A stretch of 20,313 bases of DNA from Dehalococcoidia bacterium (GCA_014859215.1 JACUUS010000019.1:1-20313), one strand, 5' to 3'. Shown: positions 7,678-15,297, counted from the first letter of the stretch. Notes: generated by a model not told the origin, from the sequence alone. Numbers and translations are program-made.

Positions 7678-8934
7678 TCAATCCTGTCCCACAACCATCC
7701 CTTTGGGAACGACCACTATTCCGTTATCCGAGATTGTGCACCCTCTCCTACTATCCGCCTCAGGGTCATAGCCGATGGAGGCGCCAACTCGGATTCTGGC
7801 TTCCTTATCGACTATAGCTCGCCTTATCCTGGCACCCGGCTCAATAATCGCATCATCAAATATGACGGATTGCTCCACCATCGCACCTCTCTCCACAATC
7901 ACCCCTGGAGAGAGTACGGAAGTCTCCACTGTCCCACCGCTAATTATGCAGCCATCACATATAATCGACTCCGATATTGTTCCCCCAAGAATACACTTGC
8001 TTGGAGGCAGGGGTCGCTGATAGGTCCTGAAAAGCCACCTCTCCCCGTACAGACTAAAGAGAGGGTCAACGCTCAGGAGGTCCATGCTAACTTCATAGTA
8101 TGAATCGATGGTTCCAACATCCTTCCAGTAGGATGAATCACGGATCTTGTCGACGAGCACCCTTTCTCTTACGCCATCTTTCACTCTAACCTCATAATCC
8201 GCTATCTTGTTCTCCTCCTCGTAATCGTAAACGAAAATGTCGTGGTGCTTGCCTATCATTTCTGGAATGATGTGCTTACCGAAGTCATCCTCTTTCCCCT
8301 GCAAAGCACTGAGCAAACTATCGACTCCAAAAATATAGATACCCATTGAAGCTAACGCATAGTCCGGAGCATCAGCAAGCGTCTTTGGCTGCGCCGGTTT
8401 TTCTTCGAAACCAATCAACCTATGGTCCTGGTCTATTTCGAGCACACCAAGTCTTCCGGCAGCCTTCTCCCTGGTTTCCCTGATGGCAGATACCGTCAGG
8501 CTCGCCTTCTTTGCCCTGTGGTAGGTCACAAATTTGCGGTAATCCATCTTATAGATATGATCACCGGAGAGTATGAGAACGTCATCAACCCTCTTTGGCT
8601 TTATCAGGTTCAGGTTCTGTCGTACCGCGTCAGCTGTGCCGCGGTACCAATCCGCGCCAAGCTTCTGTTGAGCAGGTATGGAGTAAACATAGTCGCCTAA
8701 CCCGGCACCTGATATGGCCCAGCCCTCCTGGATGTGGCGATTCAAAGACTCTGAGAGGTATTGTGTCAGGACGTAAATGTGGCGGAAGCCTGTGTTGACG
8801 CAGTTACTCAGTGTGAAGTCAATGAGCCGAAACTTCCCTCCAAATGGGACAGCCCCCTTGGACCGTCTCATGGTCAAAGGTTGCAGCCTCTCCCCTGCTC
8901 CTCCCGCCATTATTATCGCCAAGACCTTGTCCAC
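7678..8934 (-). CDS. glgC: glucose-1-phosphate adenylyltransferase (ADP-glucose pyrophosphorylase)
   Basis: A 418-residue enzyme making ADP-glucose and pyrophosphate from ATP and glucose-1-phosphate, the committed step of bacterial glycogen synthesis. Seen: nucleotide-binding GGAGERLQPLT (11-21), GTADAVRQN (99-107), SGDHIYKMD (123-131), FEEKP (176-180, glucose-1-phosphate binding), WKDVGT (270-275), and a C-terminal left-handed beta-helix with hexapeptide-like turns from about 310. Length is normal. Start is GTG 8934 with AGGATGG upstream; the next Met falls inside the catalytic loop. It is convergent to ppsA, so it is transcribed apart from glgA. Three sampled 60-base lines average about 47% GC, against about 62% in two sampled lines of genes further right, hinting at a different origin. 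Confidence 0.96.
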   Translation of the reverse strand: MDKVLAIIMAGGAGERLQPLTMRRSKGAVPFGGKFRLIDFTLSNCVNTGFRHIYVLTQYLSESLNRHIQEGWAISGAGLGDYVYSIPAQQKLGADWYRGTADAVRQNLNLIKPKRVDDVLILSGDHIYKMDYRKFVTYHRAKKASLTVSAIRETREKAAGRLGVLEIDQDHRLIGFEEKPAQPKTLADAPDYALASMGIYIFGVDSLLSALQGKEDDFGKHIIPEMIGKHHDIFVYDYEEENKIADYEVRVKDGVRERVLVDKIRDSSYWKDVGTIDSYYEVSMDLLSVDPLFSLYGERWLFRTYQRPLPPSKCILGGTISESIICDGCIISGGTVETSVLSPGVIVERGAMVEQSVIFDDAIIEPGARIRRAIVDKEARIRVGASIGYDPEADSRRGCTISDNGIVVVPKGMVVGQD

Positions 8935-9428
8935 CCGTTACCATCCTATACTTTTCGCATTACCTGATGCTGCTTTTCTTCGACATCGTACGAACCCTCA
9001 TACTTGAGGCCTTCGCCATTAAGCGAGTTGTCGCTCGATAATGAATTGTGCGGTTCTTCTTGCCGCTATTTGTCTTCTGAATGGGACAATACCTGCCTCA
9101 TGCCCTGAGCACTGGTATTTTCCGGTTCTCAGAGTCGAGGTCATTGAGTTTGAAATTTGCCGGCTCTGCCCGCCCTAGTCCTGAATCTGGTGGAGCAAGA
9201 GCATGCCCTTGTTTCTTCCGCCAGTAAAGCGGGACCTGGTTCCAATGTCCAAATCGCATGCTTCCGGAAGGTGCTGCAATCGTCTTGGCTATGGATTTCT
9301 ACGGGGGCTGCTGGTTGGTTGCTTGAAGTGAGCGGAATTGTCTGTTCTCGACCTATGGAAGTCGTCGCTTTCAGCTTTGTCCCAGCCTTGCCTCTTCAAC
9401 CTGGGCAAGTGGTCGCCCAGTTTGAAAG
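8935..9428. other. non-coding stretch between glgC and tRNA-Pro
   Basis: I see no convincing gene in these 494 bases; the frames here are short and mutually overlapping. Near the right end there is a hairpin CTGGGC (9401-9406) / GCCCAG (9415-9420) just past the tRNA 3' end. It could help define or end the tRNA transcript, though no T-run follows on the minus strand. No clear promoter was found for glgC. Confidence 0.5.
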
Positions 9429-9471
9429 TCGGGGAGACAGGATTTGAACCTGCGACCCCTTGCACCCCATG
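9422..9471 (-). repeat. direct repeat, second copy (inside tRNA-Pro)
   Basis: This is the partner of 3119-3168 (46 of 50 identical, same orientation, 6,303 bases apart). It spans the tRNA-Pro 3' half from the anticodon loop through the discriminator base plus 7 flanking bases. The intact tRNA lies on the right with its 3' end facing the enclosed genes, which is the arrangement produced when an element integrates into a tRNA 3' end. Confidence 0.75.
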
Positions 9472-9502
9472 CAAGTGCGCTACCAGGCTGCGCTACTCCC
9501 CG
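9429..9502 (-). tRNA. tRNA-Pro (anticodon GGG)
   Basis: A complete 74-base cloverleaf on the minus strand. Acceptor CGGGGAG pairs perfectly with CTCCCCG; the D-arm is GCGC/GCGC; the anticodon stem CTTGC/GCAAG encloses loop ATGGGGT, giving anticodon GGG (9466-9468); the T-arm GCAGG/CCTGT carries loop TTCAAAT. The discriminator is A and CCA is not encoded. It reads proline CCC and, by wobble, CCU codons. It lies 71 bases downstream of the DUF429 gene on the same strand. Confidence 0.97.
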
Positions 9503-9573
9503 ATTCTGACTCTGTGTACGGATAAGGCGAAGGCCGCTGGGCACTACTAAGATACTGCATCGGATATTCGTTG

Positions 9574-10218
9574 TCAAACTGCGACCGAACTGTGCGGGAT
9601 CGAAAGTGTACCTTCATCCGGATCGCCGACTATGTCCGTCTTGCCCCCGTGTTCAAGGTACGCCGTGTAAGCCGCGATCAATGCGTCGCAGCGATCATGG
9701 TCCAACCGGACGGCTATATTAGCCAGTCCGGGGATGAGCGCGGCCAGGCGCTGGTGCAGGTACTCAAGTCCTTTGGCTGTGGCCTTACGGTATGGCGGCC
9801 TGCCCCAGAGCCTCACCTTGCTCGCGTATGGATAGACCTCGATTACCCTGTGGCCCCGGGCCAGCAGGCTGTCTCTGATGATAGCAGCCCGGTAGACCAT
9901 GGGCCGGATTATGCATTTCTTCGTGGTGAAGTAGCACGGGATTCCCATCCGGGCAAGCTCGCGTTCGCACGCCCGGCCTCTGGAGAGCGAAACCGGCGCG
10001 CACCCGCATTCTTCGTTCAGGCAGCACAGGCCTGCCGGCAGCGTCAGGGGCGCGTCTATGGCCACTATTGAGGGCTGGTCTTCATCCACGGCATCCAGGA
10101 TTGCTGCGTCCGTATAGAGGGATGTTCGGAGCGCAGGCGTCATCCCGGAGGTCAGGAGAGCATAAGCGCTTGCTTTCCGCTCGCTGGAGGTCAGATCGAT
10201 GCCGGCGAAACCGGGCAT
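9574..10218 (-). CDS. DUF429 family protein (RNase H-like fold)
   Basis: A 214-residue protein of the DUF429 family, predicted to adopt an RNase H-like fold; the biochemical role is unknown, although a nuclease activity has been proposed for the group. Evidence is the opening strand GIDLTSSERKASA (residues 6-18, with Asp8), the middle IVAIDAPLTLP with a second acidic residue, VIEVYPYAS, and a late DRCDALIAAYTA, all in the family order. Start is ATG 10218, one base after the stop of the upstream flavoprotein gene (TAA, G, ATG), so the pair is almost certainly one operon with coupled translation. A longer frame to 10287 would overlap that gene and adds non-conserved residues. A Cys cluster (CCLNEECGC) follows the second strand. 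tRNA-Pro lies downstream. Confidence 0.82.
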   Translation of the reverse strand: MPGFAGIDLTSSERKASAYALLTSGMTPALRTSLYTDAAILDAVDEDQPSIVAIDAPLTLPAGLCCLNEECGCAPVSLSRGRACERELARMGIPCYFTTKKCIIRPMVYRAAIIRDSLLARGHRVIEVYPYASKVRLWGRPPYRKATAKGLEYLHQRLAALIPGLANIAVRLDHDRCDALIAAYTAYLEHGGKTDIVGDPDEGTLSIPHSSVAV

Positions 10219-10219
10219 C

Positions 10220-11608
10220 TTAGTCAGCCCTGTGAATGATCTCCCGGGCTGCCACCACGCCCGATGCCGCTGCCTGGATGAGTCCACGACTCACGCCGGC
10301 GCCGTCGCCTACCGCGAACATGTTGGAGACCTCGCTCTCAAGGTTGTCAGAAAGTTCGAGACGGGAGGAGTAGAACTTGACCTCGACCCCGTAGAGAAGC
10401 GTATGCGGCGAGGCGACTCCGGGGGCCAACCGGTCCATGGCCATCAACATCTCCCGCAGCCCCTTCAGGAACCGGTAGGGGAGCACAAAGCCGAGTTCGC
10501 CGGGAGTAGCGGACTTCAGGGTTGGCTCGACTTCCCCGTCCTCGATGGAGTCCCAGGTCGAGCAGCGACCTTCCTCCAGGTCGCCGAATCTCTGGACTAT
10601 CACCCCGCCGCTGATGATATTGGCCAGGCGCGCCAGGTACCTGCCGTATCCCATCGGGTCCCGGAAGGGGAGCGAGAAATTCGCGCTGACGAGCAGCGCG
10701 AAGTTTGTGTTTGCCGTCTTTCTCTCCGCGTAGCTGTGACCGTTCACGGTAATGACGGGGTCCTTACCCCCTGTAGTCTCCATGGTCACTTCACCGGCCG
10801 GGCACATGCAGAAGGTCCTGATGCGGTCGCCGAATGACGGAGAGCGAAATTCAAGCTTTAGCTCGTAAAGAACGTCCGTCAGCTTCTCAAGGACCGTGAT
10901 CGGTATCTCGACCCTCACTCCGATATCAACGGGGTTGTTATGCAGAGTAATACCCAGCCGGGCTGACTCCTTGAGCAGCCAGTCCGCTCCTTCACGGCCC
11001 GGGGCGAGTATCACGTATCGGGAGTATACTCTGCGTCCGTCAGCTATTTCCACTCCCTGCACAGCGCCGTTATGAACGATGATGGAGGTGGCGGTGGTGC
11101 GGGTCTCGTTCTCGATCCTGCCGCTCAGGTAACGGTGCATCTGCTTCAGGACCTCGCGGCATTTCTCGGTGCCCATGTGTCGTACGGGCACCGGGACCAG
11201 ATTGAGACCGGCATTGGCAGCCTGCTTCTGGATTTCCTTCACCTGCGGCCCGGTCCCGTAAACGCCGTTTGCGGCTCCGAACTCGAGGTATATATTGTCA
11301 ACGTGTTTGATCAGATCCTCGGTCTTCTCGGCTCCGAGGTATCTTGTTAGCTGTCCGCCCACTTCGGACGACAGGGTGAGTTTTCCATCGCTGAACGCTC
11401 CCGCGCCGCCCCAGCCGCTGACCAGCCCGCAGGGAGAGCAGGGGGGACAGCTGAGTTCCTTGCCTATGATGGGACACCTGCGGTTCTGAAGGTCCCTTCC
11501 CTTTTCGAGTAAAAGAATGCTCAGGTCCGTCGCCCGAGCCAGCTCCAGAGCGGCGAATATTCCCGCGGGCCCGCCGCCCACGATGATTACATCGTATCTT
11601 TTCTCCAT
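10220..11608 (-). CDS. COG2509-type FAD-dependent dehydrogenase
   Basis: A 462-residue flavoprotein with an N-terminal Rossmann dinucleotide fold, VIIVGGGPAG (7-16), acidic end of strand 2 at LLLEKG (33-38), the family hallmark GWGGAGAFSDGKL (65-77), a mid-protein VILAPGREG, and a closing FAD motif FAVGDGAGVSRGLIQAA. This is the pattern of the uncharacterised COG2509 dehydrogenases; the substrate is unknown. Four Cys (45, 54, 57, 60) form CX8CX2CX2C directly before the hallmark loop and could bind a metal or an iron-sulfur cluster. Start is ATG 11608, which begins just before the fold; the frame opens to 11674 but adds nothing conserved. The ribosome site (GGGAT) is weak. It is the first gene of a pair with DUF429. 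Confidence 0.88.
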   Translation of the reverse strand: MEKRYDVIIVGGGPAGIFAALELARATDLSILLLEKGRDLQNRRCPIIGKELSCPPCSPCGLVSGWGGAGAFSDGKLTLSSEVGGQLTRYLGAEKTEDLIKHVDNIYLEFGAANGVYGTGPQVKEIQKQAANAGLNLVPVPVRHMGTEKCREVLKQMHRYLSGRIENETRTTATSIIVHNGAVQGVEIADGRRVYSRYVILAPGREGADWLLKESARLGITLHNNPVDIGVRVEIPITVLEKLTDVLYELKLEFRSPSFGDRIRTFCMCPAGEVTMETTGGKDPVITVNGHSYAERKTANTNFALLVSANFSLPFRDPMGYGRYLARLANIISGGVIVQRFGDLEEGRCSTWDSIEDGEVEPTLKSATPGELGFVLPYRFLKGLREMLMAMDRLAPGVASPHTLLYGVEVKFYSSRLELSDNLESEVSNMFAVGDGAGVSRGLIQAAASGVVAAREIIHRAD

Positions 11609-11710
11609 TGTAATCCCAGAACCGATTCTACATCTGCCGCTCCACAGTGTCAAATAGTTTCGTATGCGACCCAAACGCAGGCGATCCCGGCCTGTGGTCG
11701 CTCTGATCAG

Positions 11711-11740
11711 TTGACGCGCGGTTCTCGCAGATGGTAATAT
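11711..11740 (+). promoter_or_regulatory. candidate promoter of the FmdB-like gene
   Basis: TTGACG (11711-11716, 5 of 6 match) is followed after 18 bases by TAATAT (11735-11740, 4 of 6). It lies 21 bases before the ATG at 11762, so the leader would be short, carrying the AGGTCAGGAA ribosome site. Confidence 0.4.
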
Positions 11741-11761
11741 TTAATCGGAAGAGGTCAGGAA

Positions 11762-11992
11762 ATGCCTATCTATGAGTACCGCTGCTCTGAATGCAGTTTG
11801 AAGTTTGAACTCCTGCGTCCCATGAGCAGGGCGGACGAGGCGGCATCGTGCCCGCGATGCAAGAACGGGGCGAAGAAGATTCTCTCCATGTTCGCCGCCT
11901 TCTCGAAGAGCTCGGGCGGAGATTCGGCCCCGGTAGCCGGTGGGAGTGGGTGCGGCAGTTGTACGGCGTCCAGCTGCGCCGGTTGTTATTGA
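11762..11992 (+). CDS. FmdB-family zinc ribbon protein
   Basis: A 76-residue protein of the FmdB/CxxC_CXXC_SSSS regulatory-protein family, small zinc ribbons once linked to expression of amidase or formamidase genes and otherwise of unknown function. It opens MPIYEYRC and has two zinc-knuckle pairs, C8/C11 and C30/C33. After a Ser/Gly-rich linker the tail carries a second set, C64/C67 and C72/C75, ending CAGCY; this Cys-rich tail is a known variant seen in anaerobes, possibly a second metal site. An AGGTCAGGAA ribosome site precedes the ATG. It is convergent with the DUF1461 gene, only 10 bases away. Confidence 0.9.
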   Translation: MPIYEYRCSECSLKFELLRPMSRADEAASCPRCKNGAKKILSMFAAFSKSSGGDSAPVAGGSGCGSCTASSCAGCY

Positions 11993-12002
11993 GCCAAGGC
12001 CC

Positions 12003-12713
12003 TCAGTCAGAGCCCGGGCTCTGCCCGGGAGAGCCCGCTTCCACTTCCTTGAGGAGACTTCGTGCTCGCCGCATCGGTGAGAAGAACCAGGCCAGCGTAC
12101 CAATGATTGCCGCTTCCACGACTGTTGCCCCCGCGACGAACAGCGTGGCGTCGCTGAAGAAACCCTCCGGGAAAAGACGAAGCAAAGCGTCGCCGGGTGA
12201 AAGCTGCCAGAGGTCATTTCGGAAGCTGATCAGGTGGAACAGCAGAAAGAGGTTCTCAAAGCCGATCAAAGCCCACAGACCCAGCACGGCAAGTATGGCG
12301 ATGGTCGCCGCGCTTCCCAGTACCAGGTTCCGCGATATGTAATGCCAGGCGGTCCTGCGTTTCCATGCAAGGTACGCTACGGCAAAAGCGGCCAGGTATG
12401 CCGCGGCGCCGAGCATCACCGTACGGCTTAGCTGAACCAGACCCTTGACGTCCTTCATGTGGGCGATTTCCCTCGGCCCGAAGAGCTCCGAGTCAAGGAG
12501 CTCGGCATCCGAGCGAAAGTAATCGACAATCTCCTGCCCTACGGCTAGAAGCTCGGCCCTATCGAGGCCTGTCCTGGCGGTGACGTTGTGCTTGTCGAAA
12601 CCATACTCGTAAAGTCGCATGTCGGTGGCGGCGAGCCAGAGATTGGCTGAGATGAGAAGCACGGGTACAGCCAGAATGAACAATATTGCCGCAATTGATC
12701 TCATTGATTTCAC
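12003..12713 (-). CDS. DUF1461 / TIGR01906 integral membrane protein
   Basis: A 236-residue membrane protein matching the TIGR01906 (DUF1461) family; function unknown. Four hydrophobic helices lie at about 6-28, 99-117, 131-150 and 188-211. The soluble loop between the first two carries the conserved HMKDVKGLV (85-93), and the loop before the fourth carries FRNDLWQLSPGD and LFPEGFF, both typical of the family. Start is GTG 12713, since GAAGG sits 6 bases upstream; an in-frame ATG three codons later has no ribosome site. The C-terminal tail is charged and ends with a Pro/Gly/Ser stretch whose codons overlap a palindrome. The gene is divergent from the 4Fe-4S protein gene. Confidence 0.87.
   Translation of the reverse strand: MKSMRSIAAILFILAVPVLLISANLWLAATDMRLYEYGFDKHNVTARTGLDRAELLAVGQEIVDYFRSDAELLDSELFGPREIAHMKDVKGLVQLSRTVMLGAAAYLAAFAVAYLAWKRRTAWHYISRNLVLGSAATIAILAVLGLWALIGFENLFLLFHLISFRNDLWQLSPGDALLRLFPEGFFSDATLFVAGATVVEAAIIGTLAWFFSPMRRARSLLKEVEAGSPGQSPGSD
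12008..12023. repeat. 16-bp perfect palindrome at a convergent junction
   Basis: CAGAGCCCGGGCTCTG is a perfect palindrome directly between two convergent genes, inside the last codons of the DUF1461 gene. CCCGGG recurs at 12024-12029, allowing an alternative hairpin. It could act as a bidirectional stop, but neither side has a T-run. Confidence 0.6.
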
Positions 12714-12799
12714 GGTAGGCCTTCAAGGCTATCGTATTGATCGTAATCTGCCTTGTCAAGCCGGGAGGACGTCATTATAATTGCGTCTAAGGGGGGCCG

Positions 12800-13855
12800 A
12801 TGAGCACTGGTGACGCGTATGCTGTCCTGGCTGCGAAGCATGGTTACGGGAACTCAGTCCGTTACCGCCGTATACTTGAGTACCTGATGACACCCGAGCA
12901 AGCGCATATGGTTCACTTGCTTCCATGCAAGGCGGAAGATCTGGCAATCCAATTGGGGACAAGCGCGGATGCGGTCAAAGGGGAACTCGCATCCATGTAC
13001 AGGAAAGGGGTCATCTTTGCCAGGAGCCCGGAGCACATGGACGAGGCGATCTTCGCGCTTGCAGTCGTCCAGTTGCATGACATAACCATGTGTTCCTTCG
13101 ATGTGGACACGGTGAAGGACCGCCGCTTGTTTGAGCTCTGGGACGACTTCTGCACTGAGGAGTGGGACCCTGACCAGGTGCGGGGGTGGATAGAAGGGAC
13201 CGGGCCGCAGGGTCGCATTGTACCGGCATACAGGTCTATTCTGGACAGTCCCGAGATTCTGCCCTGTGAAGACATGAGGCAGATTATTGACTCGGCACGC
13301 TCGATAGCTGTGGCCCACTGCACCTGCCGGCTCCGTAAAGACGCAACAAACCTAACGTGCAAGCATTCTCACTCAATGGTGGATATCCAGTTTAATGTGA
13401 GCGCCGAGTACCTGGTCAGCCGCAATGCCGGAAAGAGAATCTCGGCCGGCGAGGCTATGGCTCTCGTGGATGAGTGTGAAGCGAAAGGACTCCTTCACAC
13501 CTGTGAGAACTCCACTCGAATGAGGCCCCGCTGGGGAATGTGCAACTGCTGTGTAGACTGCTGCATGATCTACGAACCGTTGAGAAGGTTCGGCGTTCCT
13601 GTGGGCAAATGCGTCGCGAAAAGCAGGTACGAGGCACGGGTTGAAGCTGAAATGTGCACGGGCTGTGAAGTCTGCCTTGACTGGTGCAGATTCGGCGCAA
13701 TCAACATGGCGGATACCAGCGGCTCAGGGAAACCGGCGGCCGTAATTGACCCCGAGTTGTGCATGGGGTGCGGCAACTGCGTGCTGAAGTGCGATTTCGA
13801 GGCCCTCCACATGAAGCTGGTCAGGTCCCCCGGCCATATTCCGCAAGCCCGGTAG
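12800..13855 (+). CDS. 4Fe-4S ferredoxin-type protein with helix-turn-helix-like N-terminus
   Basis: A 351-residue cytoplasmic iron-sulfur protein of unknown partner. The first 75 or so residues (YRRILEYLMTPEQ, then LAIQLGTSADAVKGELASMYRKGVI) resemble a winged helix-turn-helix. A middle domain is Cys-rich: C174/C176 and C187, then C235, C248, C250, C251, C254 and C255 (CNCCVDCC). Two classical CX2CX2CX3C motifs follow, C286-C296 and C321-C331, spaced like a bacterial 2[4Fe-4S] ferredoxin but without the usual Pro after the fourth Cys. Such proteins accompany electron-transfer or dehydrogenase systems in anaerobes, but the HTH could make it a redox-responsive regulator. A strong AAGGGGGG ribosome site precedes ATG 12800. 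mazG follows 13 bases later, so they probably share a transcript. Confidence 0.85.
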   Translation: MSTGDAYAVLAAKHGYGNSVRYRRILEYLMTPEQAHMVHLLPCKAEDLAIQLGTSADAVKGELASMYRKGVIFARSPEHMDEAIFALAVVQLHDITMCSFDVDTVKDRRLFELWDDFCTEEWDPDQVRGWIEGTGPQGRIVPAYRSILDSPEILPCEDMRQIIDSARSIAVAHCTCRLRKDATNLTCKHSHSMVDIQFNVSAEYLVSRNAGKRISAGEAMALVDECEAKGLLHTCENSTRMRPRWGMCNCCVDCCMIYEPLRRFGVPVGKCVAKSRYEARVEAEMCTGCEVCLDWCRFGAINMADTSGSGKPAAVIDPELCMGCGNCVLKCDFEALHMKLVRSPGHIPQAR

Positions 13856-13868
13856 ATTTGGAGACCAC

Positions 13869-14642
13869 ATGCAAAAAGACCTCGGGGATTTCAATGCGCT
13901 GGAAGGTATTGTCGCGCGGCTGAGGGCGCCGGACGGGTGCCCGTGGGACCGCGAGCAGACCCACTCATCCATAAAACCATACCTTGAAGAAGAAGCCTAC
14001 GAGGTACTTCAGGCCCTGGATGAACAAGATACGTCGAAGCTATGCGAGGAACTGGGCGATCTCCTCCTGCAGATCCTGCTTCACGCCCAGATCGCGCGCG
14101 AATCCGGTGAGTTCGAGATGCGGGATGTCATTCGGGGGATAGCGACCAAGCTCATACGCCGGCATCCACATGTATTCGGCGAGGCCCCGGCCGGGAATGC
14201 GCGCGACGTAGCCCTGGAATGGGAGATTCTCAAGGGGGATGAACGAGAGGCCGGCCGGTCCGTGCTCGACGGGGCGCCCAAGGCGATGCCTGCCCTCAGT
14301 TACAGCCACTCAATTCAACGCAGGGCAGCCGGGGTAGGGTTTGACTGGCCCGAATACAAAGGGATACTGGATAAACTCGTGGAGGAAGTAGGAGAGCTGC
14401 GACGTTCAGCTTCCAAGAGAGAGAAAATCCATGAATTCGGCGATATCCTCTTCGCCCTCGTTAACGCGGCTCGCTGGCAGGATGTGAACCTCGAAGAAGC
14501 TTTGCGCCTGGCGAATGAGCGCTTCTACCGCCGTTTTCGTCACATGGAAGAAGAATGCAGCAGGCGCAACAGAGTCCTGCGTGATCTTTCGTTCGACGAG
14601 CAAAACGCTCTCTGGGAAGAAGCCAAGTCAAAGGTCGGCTAG
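13869..14642 (+). CDS. mazG: MazG nucleoside triphosphate pyrophosphohydrolase
   Basis: A 257-residue all-alpha NTP pyrophosphohydrolase that hydrolyses (d)NTPs to the monophosphate and pyrophosphate, a housecleaning activity. It opens with the MazG signature LRAPDGCPWDREQTH (18-32), followed by the Mg-binding helices EEEAYEV (40-46) and ELGDLLLQ (61-68). A second, weaker copy of the fold has KLVEEVGEL (169-177) and EFGDILFAL (189-197), so both tandem halves are present and the length is typical. GGAG lies 7 bases before the ATG. It trails the 4Fe-4S gene by 13 bases and converges with the ABM-fold gene with 14 bases between stops. Confidence 0.95.
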   Translation: MQKDLGDFNALEGIVARLRAPDGCPWDREQTHSSIKPYLEEEAYEVLQALDEQDTSKLCEELGDLLLQILLHAQIARESGEFEMRDVIRGIATKLIRRHPHVFGEAPAGNARDVALEWEILKGDEREAGRSVLDGAPKAMPALSYSHSIQRRAAGVGFDWPEYKGILDKLVEEVGELRRSASKREKIHEFGDILFALVNAARWQDVNLEEALRLANERFYRRFRHMEEECSRRNRVLRDLSFDEQNALWEEAKSKVG

Positions 14643-14656
14643 TCGCCCGCTCTTGT

Positions 14657-14968
14657 CTAGACACCTTCGGCTATGGAACGGGGTGTGGTGGCGAAGACGG
14701 CAGTCCTTGCAGGAAACTGGAGCAGGCGGTCGATCTTCCCGGCCAGCTCGATCCTCCGGAGGTCTTTCTCCCATGCCTTCCATTCACGAAGGTTTTCCCA
14801 CGTGCTGATCACCACATGGGTACCGGGCCGGTCTACGGAGAACAAGGTCTCCCCTGAAACGTAGCCGGGCTGGCGGACCGCCAGTGCCCTGAGGTCCTTC
14901 AGGAACTCGGCAACTTCAGCCTGGTTGTCCGGTAATACCGACCGTTCGATAATGACTTTCACAGCCAT
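14657..14968 (-). CDS. ABM-fold (antibiotic biosynthesis monooxygenase-like) protein
   Basis: A 103-residue single-domain protein of the dimeric alpha/beta-barrel ABM/YgiN type. It shows VKVIIERSV, then a helix with VAEFLKDLRALAVRQPGYVSG, then HVVISTWENLREWKAWEKD, the order of the family, where the Trp-containing helix packs against the sheet. Members include quinol monooxygenases and heme-degrading enzymes, but many are uncharacterised, and the substrate cannot be read from the sequence. GGGAGGTGAAAC precedes the ATG, a very strong ribosome site. It is divergent from the small membrane protein gene on its right. Confidence 0.85.
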   Translation of the reverse strand: MAVKVIIERSVLPDNQAEVAEFLKDLRALAVRQPGYVSGETLFSVDRPGTHVVISTWENLREWKAWEKDLRRIELAGKIDRLLQFPARTAVFATTPRSIAEGV

Positions 14969-15123
14969 GTTTCACCTCCCGCGAGTCTCTTCCCCGGCCG
15001 GTCGGGCAGGCTTGAATGATAACACTCGACCCGCAGGAATACAAGAGAGTGCGATTCCCGTGAGTGAAACAAATCGGCGCCCCTTTCGTTATATAGTTAG
15101 ACGAATATGAGGAGGTAGATACG

Positions 15124-15249
15124 GTGTCTACTCAACATCCTTCAGGCGGGAGGGAGATCATGAAGAGCAAGATCGACTGGGGTATGGGTGTAGTCCTTGG
15201 GCTTGCTGTTGTCTCAACTTACTTTGTTCTCAGGATCCTGGGCTGGTAG
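15124..15249 (+). CDS. small single-pass membrane protein (41 aa)
   Basis: A 41-codon gene (GTG start, TAG stop). Its N-terminal 20 residues are polar and the rest is one hydrophobic helix (GMGVVLGLAVVSTYFVLRIL) ending LGW. The GTG has a near-perfect AGGAGGT eight bases upstream. An in-frame ATG at 15160 with its own GGGAGGGAG would give a 29-residue form, so two products are possible. A hairpin terminator closes it 49 bases downstream, marking an independent single-gene transcript. Orientation: positive charges (MKSKID) precede the helix, suggesting an N-in topology. I recognise no family. It lies between the ABM-fold gene and the giant coiled-coil gene and is divergent from the former. Confidence 0.7.
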   Translation: MSTQHPSGGREIMKSKIDWGMGVVLGLAVVSTYFVLRILGW

Positions 15250-15297
15250 GCCGGGCGCGATAAGCCGGGCCGGGCATTGTCGGGAAAACATGAAGAC

